Assembly (NCBI GenBank): GCA_963638365.1
Contig: CAVHRK010000076.1
Coordinates: 1-64,000, forward strand
Reading direction: 5' to 3'
Source of the DNA: Suilimivivens sp963638365
GTDB lineage: Bacteria > Bacillota > Clostridia > Lachnospirales > Lachnospiraceae
Length of the DNA stretch: 64,000 nucleotides
How positions within the stretch are numbered: the first letter of the stretch is position 1; every line of letters begins with the position of its first letter. The translations under genes were made by a program, and so were the position numbers. Positions 35,205 to 43,371 of the stretch are shown in pieces. The notes beneath the pieces were generated by a model that was not told where the DNA came from, did no database searches, and saw nothing but the letters and a program-made list of their open reading frames with translations.

Positions 35205-35645
35205 ATGGCAGAAGTAAAGAAAGCAACAGCAAAAGTAGTTGCTAAGGTACCAGCTGAAGAGAAAAAGGTGGAAGTTAAGGCAGCAGAGGTAAAAGCACCC
35301 GAAGTTAAGGCAGAAGTTAAGAAAGAGGCAGTTAAGAAGACACCCGCTGCTAAGAAAGCACCTGCTAAGAAGGCACCTGCAGCTAAGAAAGAAACCGTTA
35401 AGAAGGAAACAGTTAAAAAGGCACCCGCTGCTAAGAAACCCGTTGTAAAAGAAGAAGTAAACTTCCAGTTCAGTGGAAAATCTTATACTTCCGAAGACCT
35501 TATCAGAATTACCAAGGATGTATGGAAATATGATTTAAATGGTAAGGAAGAGGATGTAAAGAGCATTGAACTTTATGTGAAGCCTGAAGAAAACACCGCT
35601 TATTATGTAATTAATGGTGATGTGACAGGAAGCTTCTTTATCTAA
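35205..35645 (+). CDS. DUF6465 family protein with histone-H1-like Lys/Ala/Pro tail
   Basis: A 146-aa protein in two parts. Residues 1-85 are a low-complexity, strongly basic tail with repeats such as KKAPAAKK and KKETVKK, resembling the C-terminal tails of histone H1 and Hc1-type proteins. Residues 86-146 are a compact conserved domain (NFQFSGKSYTSEDL to GDVTGSFFI) that I recognise as DUF6465, common in Lachnospiraceae. DNA binding by the tail is plausible but not shown. A consensus promoter and a strong terminator make it a single-gene unit. AAGGAG precedes the ATG. Confidence 0.82.
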   Translation: MAEVKKATAKVVAKVPAEEKKVEVKAAEVKAPEVKAEVKKEAVKKTPAAKKAPAKKAPAAKKETVKKETVKKAPAAKKPVVKEEVNFQFSGKSYTSEDLIRITKDVWKYDLNGKEEDVKSIELYVKPEENTAYYVINGDVTGSFFI

Positions 35646-35683
35646 GCATCCAGGCATGAAAAGATATACATAAGTAAAGTAAG

Positions 35684-35727
35684 AAAGAGCCGTTGTATTA
35701 GTATACGCTAAACAACGGCTCTTTTTT
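35684..35727. terminator. Bidirectional terminator between DUF6465 gene and lipoprotein gene
   Basis: AAAGAGCCGTTGT (35684-35696) pairs with ACAACGGCTCTTT (35712-35724), followed by TTTT on the plus strand and preceded by A residues that give a U-tract on the minus strand. It serves both convergent genes. Confidence 0.9.
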
Positions 35728-35737
35728 ATGGAAATTC

Positions 35738-37606
35738 TTAATATCTTTCGTTAATGTAATCCAGGAAATTGTTCGTGATGTTATCCATCATTGCCTCATT
35801 CTGGCGGGAGTACTCTGCGGCATTCATTCCGATTGTATTGGTGATGGACATGCTCTCCTTTATATATTCATCCGTGAAGCGGAAGCTGCACAGTGACTCA
35901 ATCAGTGCAGGAGAAACCGAGGCAAACTGCTCTTTCGGGGCAATCACACCGAACACATCCATGGCGCATACACTTGGTGAAGGAAAAGAGGATTCATAAG
36001 GATTGGCGTCTGCAATGGATCCCTGAAAAATACCGCTGCATGCGTTCCCGGTTGTGGAAGTCAGATCTGCCAGAACCATACTTTCTGATTCTGCAACACC
36101 GGACAGGAAGGTTGTTACCGGTTGTTCGGAGATGTTGGAAAGCTGACGGATTACCGGGAAATTGTGGTAAGGTGTTGAGGTGGCATTGTAGGCCTGTTCA
36201 TAATCATCAAAACTGCTGATACAGCCCAAAACGGTTTTGGGGTTTAATACGGACAGCTTTGTAAGAGGATCTCCGGACTGCGAGTATTGCTGGTATGTTG
36301 CTTTATCGTCTGCACTCCTGAAATAGGGGCCAAGTTCTCCGTAAAAGAAGATCTGTACGTCCGGATTTTGCGGATCATAAGCATGGAAGCCAAATCCGGC
36401 ATATGCTCCAGCTGTTTCAATTACGAATCCCTTTGGCAGCTTCATGGTGAAAATGCCACCGTCATAATTTTCCAGTGTATAGGAGGTAGTCTGACTGCCT
36501 GAAGATGGTGTAGAAGGTTCCCCGGCGGGATTGTTATTGCTGTTACCGGAGGCACCTCCCGTATAATACCCGGCATCGGGCATAAAGCTGTTCAGGGCAT
36601 CGGTAAGGGCAGCCATAATCGCATTGGAAGCAGCTTCATCATCGTCATAGAAGGAGGCAGTGAATACGGCAACGCTGCGATCCTCCAGATTTTCAGCAAA
36701 GCTTGTGACAATACGCACCTTTTGGGAATCCTCTTCCGTATAAGCAAGCTGGATTCCATAGATATCGCGTCCTTGCACACCGAGAGAAACCGGCTCACCT
36801 TCATCCAGAACAAGCTGGTCTTCAAACTGAATCTGAATACTCATCCGCTGCTCAGATAAATATTGCTCTGCAGAAGGGCCATTGACAACACGGATTACCT
36901 GAAAGAAGGGAACACCCTGTACGCCGCCGGTATAGATAACGGCGCCTCCTCCGGTAGTCATTTGTGCAGCATAGGAGGGAAGATACAGGAAGGAAAATCC
37001 CATCTCCGGACTGCTGAATACGGCATAATTTCCCTGCGTATCGGAAGAAGCGTCAGGAACAGGTGAGGAATCTTCTTCTCCGGTGTCCTCAGAAGAAGAG
37101 GGAGTAACGGTAACCGGATTTTCAGAGGAACTAAGATCAGCCGGATCCAACGTATTTTCTAATACGGTGATATAGGCAGCAGTAAATACATCATCAATGC
37201 CTTCTGCCTGATAAATGGTATCCCTGATTTTAACGCAGTCATCCGCAAGGAGAACAAAGTTCTGTTTCGTTCCGTCTGCATTGGTGAAAGAAAAGGTATA
37301 GGTAGTGGCAGAATCATCTGCTTCACTTTTCTTTCCGACGGTAACATTGGAAAGAGCATCAAACACCTGGTTAATGACATCGGGGCTGCTGATCTGACGC
37401 GGTTCTTCTGCATAGGAACCGGTTTCGATATACACCGTGAGGGAGGGCGGATCCGTCCGACTGTACTGATCGGCCCAGTCTGCTGCTGATTTCCCGGAGG
37501 CTTCAAATAAAGAGCCACCACGTATATGGCTGCCGCAGCCGATAGTCAGAATGGACAGCATTACAACCAGCAGGGATAAAGTAATTTGCCTGAAATGTTT
37601 TGTCAT
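35738..37606 (-). CDS. Large lipoprotein of unknown function
   Basis: A 622-aa protein with a lipoprotein signal (lipobox ILTIGC at about residue 24), a first domain to about 150, a Ser/Glu/Asp-rich linker, and two related alpha/beta segments around 190-340 and 380-610 with the pattern of a membrane-anchored PsbP/DcrB-like fold. I cannot name the fold with certainty. ATG at 37606 has AGGAGG upstream (plus-strand CCTCCT at 37615). It is the last gene of a three-lipoprotein unit transcribed on the minus strand. It shows no enzyme motif. Confidence 0.75.
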   Translation of the reverse strand: MTKHFRQITLSLLVVMLSILTIGCGSHIRGGSLFEASGKSAADWADQYSRTDPPSLTVYIETGSYAEEPRQISSPDVINQVFDALSNVTVGKKSEADDSATTYTFSFTNADGTKQNFVLLADDCVKIRDTIYQAEGIDDVFTAAYITVLENTLDPADLSSSENPVTVTPSSSEDTGEEDSSPVPDASSDTQGNYAVFSSPEMGFSFLYLPSYAAQMTTGGGAVIYTGGVQGVPFFQVIRVVNGPSAEQYLSEQRMSIQIQFEDQLVLDEGEPVSLGVQGRDIYGIQLAYTEEDSQKVRIVTSFAENLEDRSVAVFTASFYDDDEAASNAIMAALTDALNSFMPDAGYYTGGASGNSNNNPAGEPSTPSSGSQTTSYTLENYDGGIFTMKLPKGFVIETAGAYAGFGFHAYDPQNPDVQIFFYGELGPYFRSADDKATYQQYSQSGDPLTKLSVLNPKTVLGCISSFDDYEQAYNATSTPYHNFPVIRQLSNISEQPVTTFLSGVAESESMVLADLTSTTGNACSGIFQGSIADANPYESSFPSPSVCAMDVFGVIAPKEQFASVSPALIESLCSFRFTDEYIKESMSITNTIGMNAAEYSRQNEAMMDNITNNFLDYINERY

Positions 37607-37622
37607 GATGATTTCCTCCTGT

Positions 37623-39473
37623 TTAGTAAGCAAGACCTTTTATATTCAGTATTTTTGCAAGATCACAATCTACAATATACACCATACCGCCTGATTGCTG
37701 AGCCTTCTGGCTGCTCTGGGACAGATATTCAGCCCAGTCTTCGCTACTGTAAAGTGCGGTGAGGGTATTCATATCATCTACCGAAGCATCAAAGGGAAGG
37801 TTCGTGGTTTCAATCAGGAAGTATTGACCGGAACCGCTCCAACTTTCCACTGCAACCTGTGCATGACCGGGAGTAAACACAATCATGGGATGCATATCCG
37901 CAGATTGGAGGACACTTGCCATCAGTACGGCAGTTTCAATACAGATTCCGGACTGACTTGCAAGTACCGCATCCGGCATGAGGACACGCTGGGTAGCATT
38001 CAGGGAGTAAGGTCCCATATTATAACGGACACCCATGGCGCTGATGGCGCTTTGGATTGCGGCAATCTGAATATAGGTAATGTTGGCTTCTTCTCCTGTA
38101 CCATACCCATAGGCGGGCTGATAGCCCGGAAGCATTCCTGCATCCCTTCCAAGATTCTGCTCAAGCCATGCAACTGCATTCCGGCGGACGGCGAGCACAC
38201 CATCGGATTCCGGTGTCATCCATGCCAGAATGTTGTCATTCTGGATTACACCAAATTCATCACTGTTACTGCGATAATCATAAATGCTGTACAGTTTGAT
38301 CGACTGACTTTCCTGCGCAATAATGTCACCCGTAATATTATCCGTGATTTTGAAGATTAACTGGGTATCCTTTGCGGAGGACAGATCAGGCATATCGGAC
38401 AGTACAGGCGGTTTAATCATGAGATAGGTAATTTCCGGTGTAATCGTGAGTTTCTGTTGATATACCTGTGTAAATCCCGGAATCTCAGCGGTGACGGTAA
38501 CATCCCGGAAGTCTTTATCCGTATAGATGGCAAGATTTACGATGGAATTGGTTGCCGGATACAGGTTGGGATAAATCTCATCTATGAGGGTATAATTTGT
38601 AAAAAGAACATTGGACATCTGCATATAGCTGTCCTGCGGAAGTGTTCCGTTCTTACATCCATCCAGAATTTCCGTTCCGAGAACTTTAAGATTCTGATCG
38701 ATGACATCTTCACAATGAATATATTCGCGGGCCATCAGTTCATAAATGGCATTTTCATAAGCAGAAGCAACAATTCCCATGCGGCTGATGAGCTGTGCGG
38801 AGGAATACTGACGCAGAACATCACCTGCAGCTCCCCAGGACTGTGCATACAGATACTGGGTAAACATATCAATGGAAGAGGTATAGAGAGGCCATAGCTC
38901 TCCAAGATAGGAAGGGGTATCAAGCTGCAGGTAATCATCCTTAACAGAAAGTGCGGTATCGTATACAACAGAAAGATACTGCTGGTAGTCATCCTGTGAG
39001 GAGGTAATTGCAGTAATCAGCGGTACTCCGGCATCATACTGTGCTGCGAAGAAAACCAGAGTTTCTTCCATCTGATTCAGAATGGAAAGAGTATCCTCAA
39101 AATATTCCTTCTGGGCTTCGTACAAAGCTTTTCCGCGGTCTGTTTTGGGGGCATCGGAACGTTCCAGTTCCTGCATCAGTTTCCGGATGTTTCCGGCTTT
39201 CTGATCAATGAGGCCGGCATTCGTGCGGCAGAGGCTGGCATAATCGGCAGCATCCTCTCCCGGAACCAGTCCGTAGGTTGCAGTTGCCATTTCACCGGCA
39301 ATGGACATGGAATCATTCAGCAGGGACTGCGTCTGTGTAACTGTCTGTTCCAGTTGCTGCAGGAACTGGAGATCCTGATTGGCTTTGAGACTGCTGCATG
39401 AGGTACAGGTCATGCATGTCAGGCACAGACAAAGCAGTATGCTGAGGATTCGTTTGCTTGTGAGAGATTTCAT
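37623..39473 (-). CDS. Lipoprotein with C-terminal transglutaminase-like domain
   Basis: A 616-aa lipoprotein (signal ending TSCSS). The first 250 residues are helical, probably a surface-anchored coiled-coil region; a beta-sandwich-like middle follows. The C-terminal part (about 450-610) has a transglutaminase/cysteine-protease-like triad pattern: SGICIE (Cys), GHAQV (His) and FLIETTN (Glu). It may process or crosslink proteins at the cell surface. It is the middle gene of the lipoprotein trio, 16 bases from the next one. Confidence 0.72.
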   Translation of the reverse strand: MKSLTSKRILSILLCLCLTCMTCTSCSSLKANQDLQFLQQLEQTVTQTQSLLNDSMSIAGEMATATYGLVPGEDAADYASLCRTNAGLIDQKAGNIRKLMQELERSDAPKTDRGKALYEAQKEYFEDTLSILNQMEETLVFFAAQYDAGVPLITAITSSQDDYQQYLSVVYDTALSVKDDYLQLDTPSYLGELWPLYTSSIDMFTQYLYAQSWGAAGDVLRQYSSAQLISRMGIVASAYENAIYELMAREYIHCEDVIDQNLKVLGTEILDGCKNGTLPQDSYMQMSNVLFTNYTLIDEIYPNLYPATNSIVNLAIYTDKDFRDVTVTAEIPGFTQVYQQKLTITPEITYLMIKPPVLSDMPDLSSAKDTQLIFKITDNITGDIIAQESQSIKLYSIYDYRSNSDEFGVIQNDNILAWMTPESDGVLAVRRNAVAWLEQNLGRDAGMLPGYQPAYGYGTGEEANITYIQIAAIQSAISAMGVRYNMGPYSLNATQRVLMPDAVLASQSGICIETAVLMASVLQSADMHPMIVFTPGHAQVAVESWSGSGQYFLIETTNLPFDASVDDMNTLTALYSSEDWAEYLSQSSQKAQQSGGMVYIVDCDLAKILNIKGLAY

Positions 39474-39501
39474 GTTTACTCACTCCTTTTCTTCTTTTTC
39501 G

Positions 39502-40014
39502 CTATTGGTTATCAGACTGTGTCTGTTGATTTTTCTGAATTTGCCGGATTAATTTCCATAGGTCTGAATCATTGCTGATTTCATATATGTGATCCGTGGA
39601 TTCAAAATGATGGTCGTTAAACGAAATGGAATACTGATTTTCGTCCTTTAAGGTAAATATAAAAATATCATCATTGTCGGAAGACATCAGGTCTGTTTCA
39701 TTTTCAATCCGGATCTGGGAAATGGCATTCCGGATATTCTGGATCATGCCGGCATCGGTAATCAGGTATTCACTGGATGCTTCTCCGTTATGACGATAAG
39801 TTATGGAAAGAATTTCCTCATTACTTTCTATGGAACTGCGGACATCTGCAGGGCAGAGTTCCATGAGTGATTCCGGGGCAGCCGGCTTACCTGTATCGGA
39901 TAATTCTTCTGCCATACCGCACGCGGTCAGGAGCAGACCTGAAAAAATGATGCATAACAAACCAAGCAAAGGTCTGTGTGGCAATAATAAACAATTCCTG
40001 TTTTCCAATTGCAT
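39502..40014 (-). CDS. Small lipoprotein of unknown function
   Basis: A 170-aa lipoprotein with lipobox LLTAC at about residue 32. The mature part has about 130 residues with an alternation typical of a small alpha/beta domain and no recognised motif. It resembles in general pattern the first domain of the lipoprotein at 35738 (both have a TFSF/FIFTL-type strand followed by a Tyr-x-Ile/Val strand), so distant kinship is possible. AAGGAGG precedes the ATG. It is the first gene of the minus-strand trio. Confidence 0.7.
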   Translation of the reverse strand: MQLENRNCLLLPHRPLLGLLCIIFSGLLLTACGMAEELSDTGKPAAPESLMELCPADVRSSIESNEEILSITYRHNGEASSEYLITDAGMIQNIRNAISQIRIENETDLMSSDNDDIFIFTLKDENQYSISFNDHHFESTDHIYEISNDSDLWKLIRQIQKNQQTQSDNQ

Positions 40015-40192
40015 AAGTAACGCCTCCTTTCTCTATTTCATCATATAATAAGTGGAAATGCGGGATAGAAAAGTTTCCGAAGTGGCACTGTCCAGATCGG
40101 AAACCGGAACTGCTTTTGCTATGGGGATTCGATACAATAGAAGCAGCGGATGTGACGATCAGATCAGCAGCATAATATGGAGGTGACGGGAG

Positions 40193-41452
40193 ATGGAATA
40201 TCGTGAGGTCGTATGCAGAAATTGTGGTCATGGAATGAGAATTCCGGAAGGGGCATCCCGTATCCAGTGTGAATATTGTGATACCGAGTATTTTTTATCC
40301 GGGGCAGATGCGAAACGGAGGGAAGTCAGAGACGTTGATTTTCAGGGACAGGGACCTTTGCTGCGGGCTTATATTCCGGATGGGTGGAATTACCGGCTTA
40401 TGGAGGACAACAATTCCGTCTCTTCCCTGGCGGCAAGATGCTTTGCATTGGAGATGATGCAGGAACAGGGAGAGGCCCGGATGACTTTTCTTCCGACTGC
40501 TTATTATAAAAATCCGGAAAAATCCGGTATGTTTGGCGGCTTTAAGGGATTGGGCGGATTGCCGGGGCTTGGTAACTTAGGTGGTCTGATGTCAAAAGAC
40601 CCAAATGGAGATTATCAGCTGAATCCGATGACGATGGTCCGGTATCGGAGACTTGTGGAGCTGCCACAGTATGCGCAGGAGCGTATCGCAGGAATGACGG
40701 GTTGCGGTCAGCTTCAGCTTACACCGGTTTCGACGGATGAATTGAAAGATACAGCATCACGGTTTGCACAGGAGGCTTCGCAGAAGCTGGAAAAACAGGT
40801 GAATGTACTGCCCGGAGTTTACCGGTTTACACTTTTACTAAACGGGGCAGTTTATGATGGATACTTTGCAACAATTATGGCAGTTGCCGTGAAGCCGCAG
40901 GGTGGACAGAATGACATGATGGATATCGTGAAAAAGGGCATGGCCGCCATGGGCGCCATGTATGGAATCGGCGGAATGGGCACCTTTGACTGGGGAAGGG
41001 CGTTTGATCTTCTCCTTATATGCGGGCAGGGCAGGGCACCGCAATATGAGAAAATGCTGTACCGTTTTATTAAGGAGCTGCAATATCTGCCGTTATATTA
41101 TGAGTTACAGGAAAGAGAGATACGTTCTGCACAGCAGATCCAGCTGAATGGTGCCATGCAGCGGCAGCAGAATGCGATTCAGGCTTCGCAGAGAATTTCG
41201 AGAACTCTGTCAGAAACTTCGGACATTGTGAATCAGGGATACTGGGACCGGAGTGCGGCCATGGATCGGATGCAGCAGAAGGCTTCAGAGGCAGTCCGGG
41301 GCGTAAACAGTTATACAGATTCAGCGGGAAATGCATATGAAGCAGATGTAAAATACGATCATATTTATCGGAATGGAAGCTATTTTGCCGGAAGCACAAA
41401 TGGAAGTGCCTCTCTTGGACCGGAATGGGAAGAACTGAAACGCCGTTATTAA
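40193..41452 (+). CDS. Zinc-ribbon protein of unknown function
   Basis: A 419-aa cytoplasmic protein. Residues 8-29 form a zinc ribbon (Cys 8, 11, 26, 29). A central domain (about 50-250) has a pattern also seen in the large lipoprotein (alternating strands after a DGWNY start), broken by a Gly-rich stretch with GGFKGLGGLPGLGNLGG. The rest is helical and Gln-rich. It is divergent from the lipoprotein trio, sharing a 178-base control region, and convergent with the double-HTH regulator. No enzyme motif is visible, and the function is unknown. Confidence 0.72.
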   Translation: MEYREVVCRNCGHGMRIPEGASRIQCEYCDTEYFLSGADAKRREVRDVDFQGQGPLLRAYIPDGWNYRLMEDNNSVSSLAARCFALEMMQEQGEARMTFLPTAYYKNPEKSGMFGGFKGLGGLPGLGNLGGLMSKDPNGDYQLNPMTMVRYRRLVELPQYAQERIAGMTGCGQLQLTPVSTDELKDTASRFAQEASQKLEKQVNVLPGVYRFTLLLNGAVYDGYFATIMAVAVKPQGGQNDMMDIVKKGMAAMGAMYGIGGMGTFDWGRAFDLLLICGQGRAPQYEKMLYRFIKELQYLPLYYELQEREIRSAQQIQLNGAMQRQQNAIQASQRISRTLSETSDIVNQGYWDRSAAMDRMQQKASEAVRGVNSYTDSAGNAYEADVKYDHIYRNGSYFAGSTNGSASLGPEWEELKRRY

Positions 41453-41468
41453 TTCCGGTCCATGGAAG

Positions 41469-43205
41469 TCAGGTCTCCTGGACGGGAGGTACGAATTGCT
41501 CAATTGCCTGACGAAGTCTCGGATGATGAATGACAAAATGAATGGCCGGTGCATTTGCTTTGGAAATCATCGCCCACTCTCCCTCGTGAATGTGGATCTG
41601 CAGATTGTGAAAGGTCTGTGTTTTTACCTCTGTGAGGGTATAGGAGGAATGTTCCTTAGCATACTGTCTGGTCTGAGCCAGATGAAACCGGTATTCTTCA
41701 TAGGTATAAGGGAGATCCTTTTCCATAAAAATACCGGACAGTGGCATCAGCACAGGGTGCTGAACAAAGCTTTCTTCGGAAATTTCGGAGATTTCATCTT
41801 CGACAGTGGCATTTTCAAGAATCCGTTCCATGAGCTGCTTCTGCGAGGATGCATAAGAAAGAATTTTCTCCTTTTCCTGATCCGACAGTGAATGGCGGTT
41901 CAGGAATTGTTTTAGATCCTCTTCATGTAAGGTATAAAGGGGAAGTGCGGATAAAATATTTCTGCGCTTCCCTTTTGTATGGGAATCGGAAAGCAGAAAG
42001 GCCTGCAGGGCATTGGCGTTATCAGCACGGTAAATATCCATAAGAGGGCTTGCGGAATGCAGCAGTTCTTCGGCACGGTTACGGTAATAGAGGATTTCCT
42101 CTTTTGATTTCGTCAGGTAATAGCGCCCGTTTTCCTGATGTCCCGCAATGGCTTCCCCGGAGAGTGCAGCTGCTCCGGATACCTTAAGAAGATGCAGAAA
42201 AATATGGTTTTGTGTGTCCTTCAGGTAATAGGGAGAAATCTGTCCGGTCATATACATTGGAATCCAGCTTTCGAGTCCAAGCATCATATCCTCAAAGGAA
42301 CGATCCAGATTATGAATCTGATGCAGGTGAAGTCCTTTCTTTAACATCATGGCCATACCAAACATCCATTTCTTTGGAAATTCAGGATCTTTTGCCATTT
42401 CTCCCATAGGCATGTCACTGTACATAATGACAGATGAAGTTGATTTGGATAATACGGTTGCTTTTAAGAAGTCGATTTCGCTTTCCATCATTTCAGTGAG
42501 CCCCAGATACGCTTTGGAGGTAGGAAACTGAAAGGGCATCAGCGGGGGGAGTTTCATTTCGTCAAAGTGAATGACCTTAATATATTCATTCAGATCAAAA
42601 TGATCCAGTTCATTCAGAAATTTGGAAATACTGTTTTCGGGAGCTGTATGCTTTTCAAGAAGCCAGTACTGCAGCCGGGAGGAACGGGATGTGGTTTTGG
42701 ATAATTCCGCTTTGCTGCAATTCAGAAGCTCCGCAAGAACGTCGATATCTTCCGGAGTATTGAACTGTGAGGCAATGTATTGGGAAACGGCAGCGGCAAA
42801 TTTGAGCGGTTCTGAAGGCTGGCGCGTTCCGTTGCGGAAACGAAAAATGGTAGAGGTGTCATAACTGATTGACTGGCATAGGCGGGTAAGGTTGATATTG
42901 AGAACCGATACCAGTGTATTGAAGTTGATGCGAAGGTGTTCCTTGTCCGTGGTGCTTATATCGGTACTGGATAGGAAGTCTTCTTTTACAGCGTCCGGTG
43001 TAAGCTGACGGTTCTGTTTCCGGAAGGAAAGCTGCGCGATGGCATAGCAAAGCTGCCAAAGTGCATCCGAGTTCATTTCCGGAATCCGTTCCCCGGAACG
43101 GTAACGGCTGAGGGTTGCGGCGGACAGTCCGGACAGCTCACACAGTTCTTTGGCTGTACAGGGTAAATTATTGATATATTCATTCAGCTTTTCGTTAAAT
43201 TTCAT
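41469..43205 (-). CDS. Helix-turn-helix regulator with two tandem HTH segments and long C-terminal domain
   Basis: A 578-aa protein. Residues 1-60 are an XRE-type helix-turn-helix (AKELCELSGLSAATLSRYRSG). A second similar unit sits at about 100-160 (LTRLCQSISYDTSTIFRFRNG). The remaining 400 residues are a largely helical domain I do not recognise, possibly a sensor. The ATG at 43205 follows GAGGA; upstream in-frame starts are less likely. It is divergent from uvrB and convergent with the zinc-ribbon gene. The target is unknown. Confidence 0.82.
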   Translation of the reverse strand: MKFNEKLNEYINNLPCTAKELCELSGLSAATLSRYRSGERIPEMNSDALWQLCYAIAQLSFRKQNRQLTPDAVKEDFLSSTDISTTDKEHLRINFNTLVSVLNINLTRLCQSISYDTSTIFRFRNGTRQPSEPLKFAAAVSQYIASQFNTPEDIDVLAELLNCSKAELSKTTSRSSRLQYWLLEKHTAPENSISKFLNELDHFDLNEYIKVIHFDEMKLPPLMPFQFPTSKAYLGLTEMMESEIDFLKATVLSKSTSSVIMYSDMPMGEMAKDPEFPKKWMFGMAMMLKKGLHLHQIHNLDRSFEDMMLGLESWIPMYMTGQISPYYLKDTQNHIFLHLLKVSGAAALSGEAIAGHQENGRYYLTKSKEEILYYRNRAEELLHSASPLMDIYRADNANALQAFLLSDSHTKGKRRNILSALPLYTLHEEDLKQFLNRHSLSDQEKEKILSYASSQKQLMERILENATVEDEISEISEESFVQHPVLMPLSGIFMEKDLPYTYEEYRFHLAQTRQYAKEHSSYTLTEVKTQTFHNLQIHIHEGEWAMISKANAPAIHFVIHHPRLRQAIEQFVPPVQET

Positions 43206-43287
43206 GATAGGATCCTCTTTGGTATAAATAAAACTTTCTTGTTTCATTATAATAAAAAAGAACGGATATGAAAAGAAATAGTTATAC

Positions 43288-43301
43288 AGAACAAACATTC
43301 G
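43288..43301. promoter_or_regulatory. Candidate LexA (SOS) box upstream of uvrB
   Basis: AGAACAAACATTCG fits the Gram-positive LexA consensus GAACN4GTTC with one mismatch (ATTC for GTTC). It lies just upstream of the -10 box TATAAT at 43334, in a place where LexA would block uvrBA transcription. Confidence 0.5.
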
Positions 43302-43331
43302 ATTTTGCTCTGTACTTTTTTAAATGGGAAT

Positions 43332-43339
43332 GCTATAAT
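43332..43339 (+). promoter_or_regulatory. Extended -10 promoter of uvrBA
   Basis: TATAAT at 43334-43339 preceded by TGC makes an extended -10 element. The -35 place 17 bases upstream (TGTACT) is weak, as is usual with extended -10 promoters. It lies 32 bases before the uvrB start. Confidence 0.55.
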
Positions 43340-43371
43340 GAGCCTCAGAGAAAACCAGGCGGGAGTATTTT

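Noticed and set aside
35205..35460. Tandem repeats in the DUF6465 gene as a CRISPR array
   Set aside because: The repeats are codon-level Lys/Ala/Pro units in frame, with no constant spacer length.
43206..43298. Longer N-terminus of the double-HTH regulator
   Set aside because: The 31 additional residues are hydrophobic and aromatic without pattern, and the ribosome binding site fits ATG 43205.
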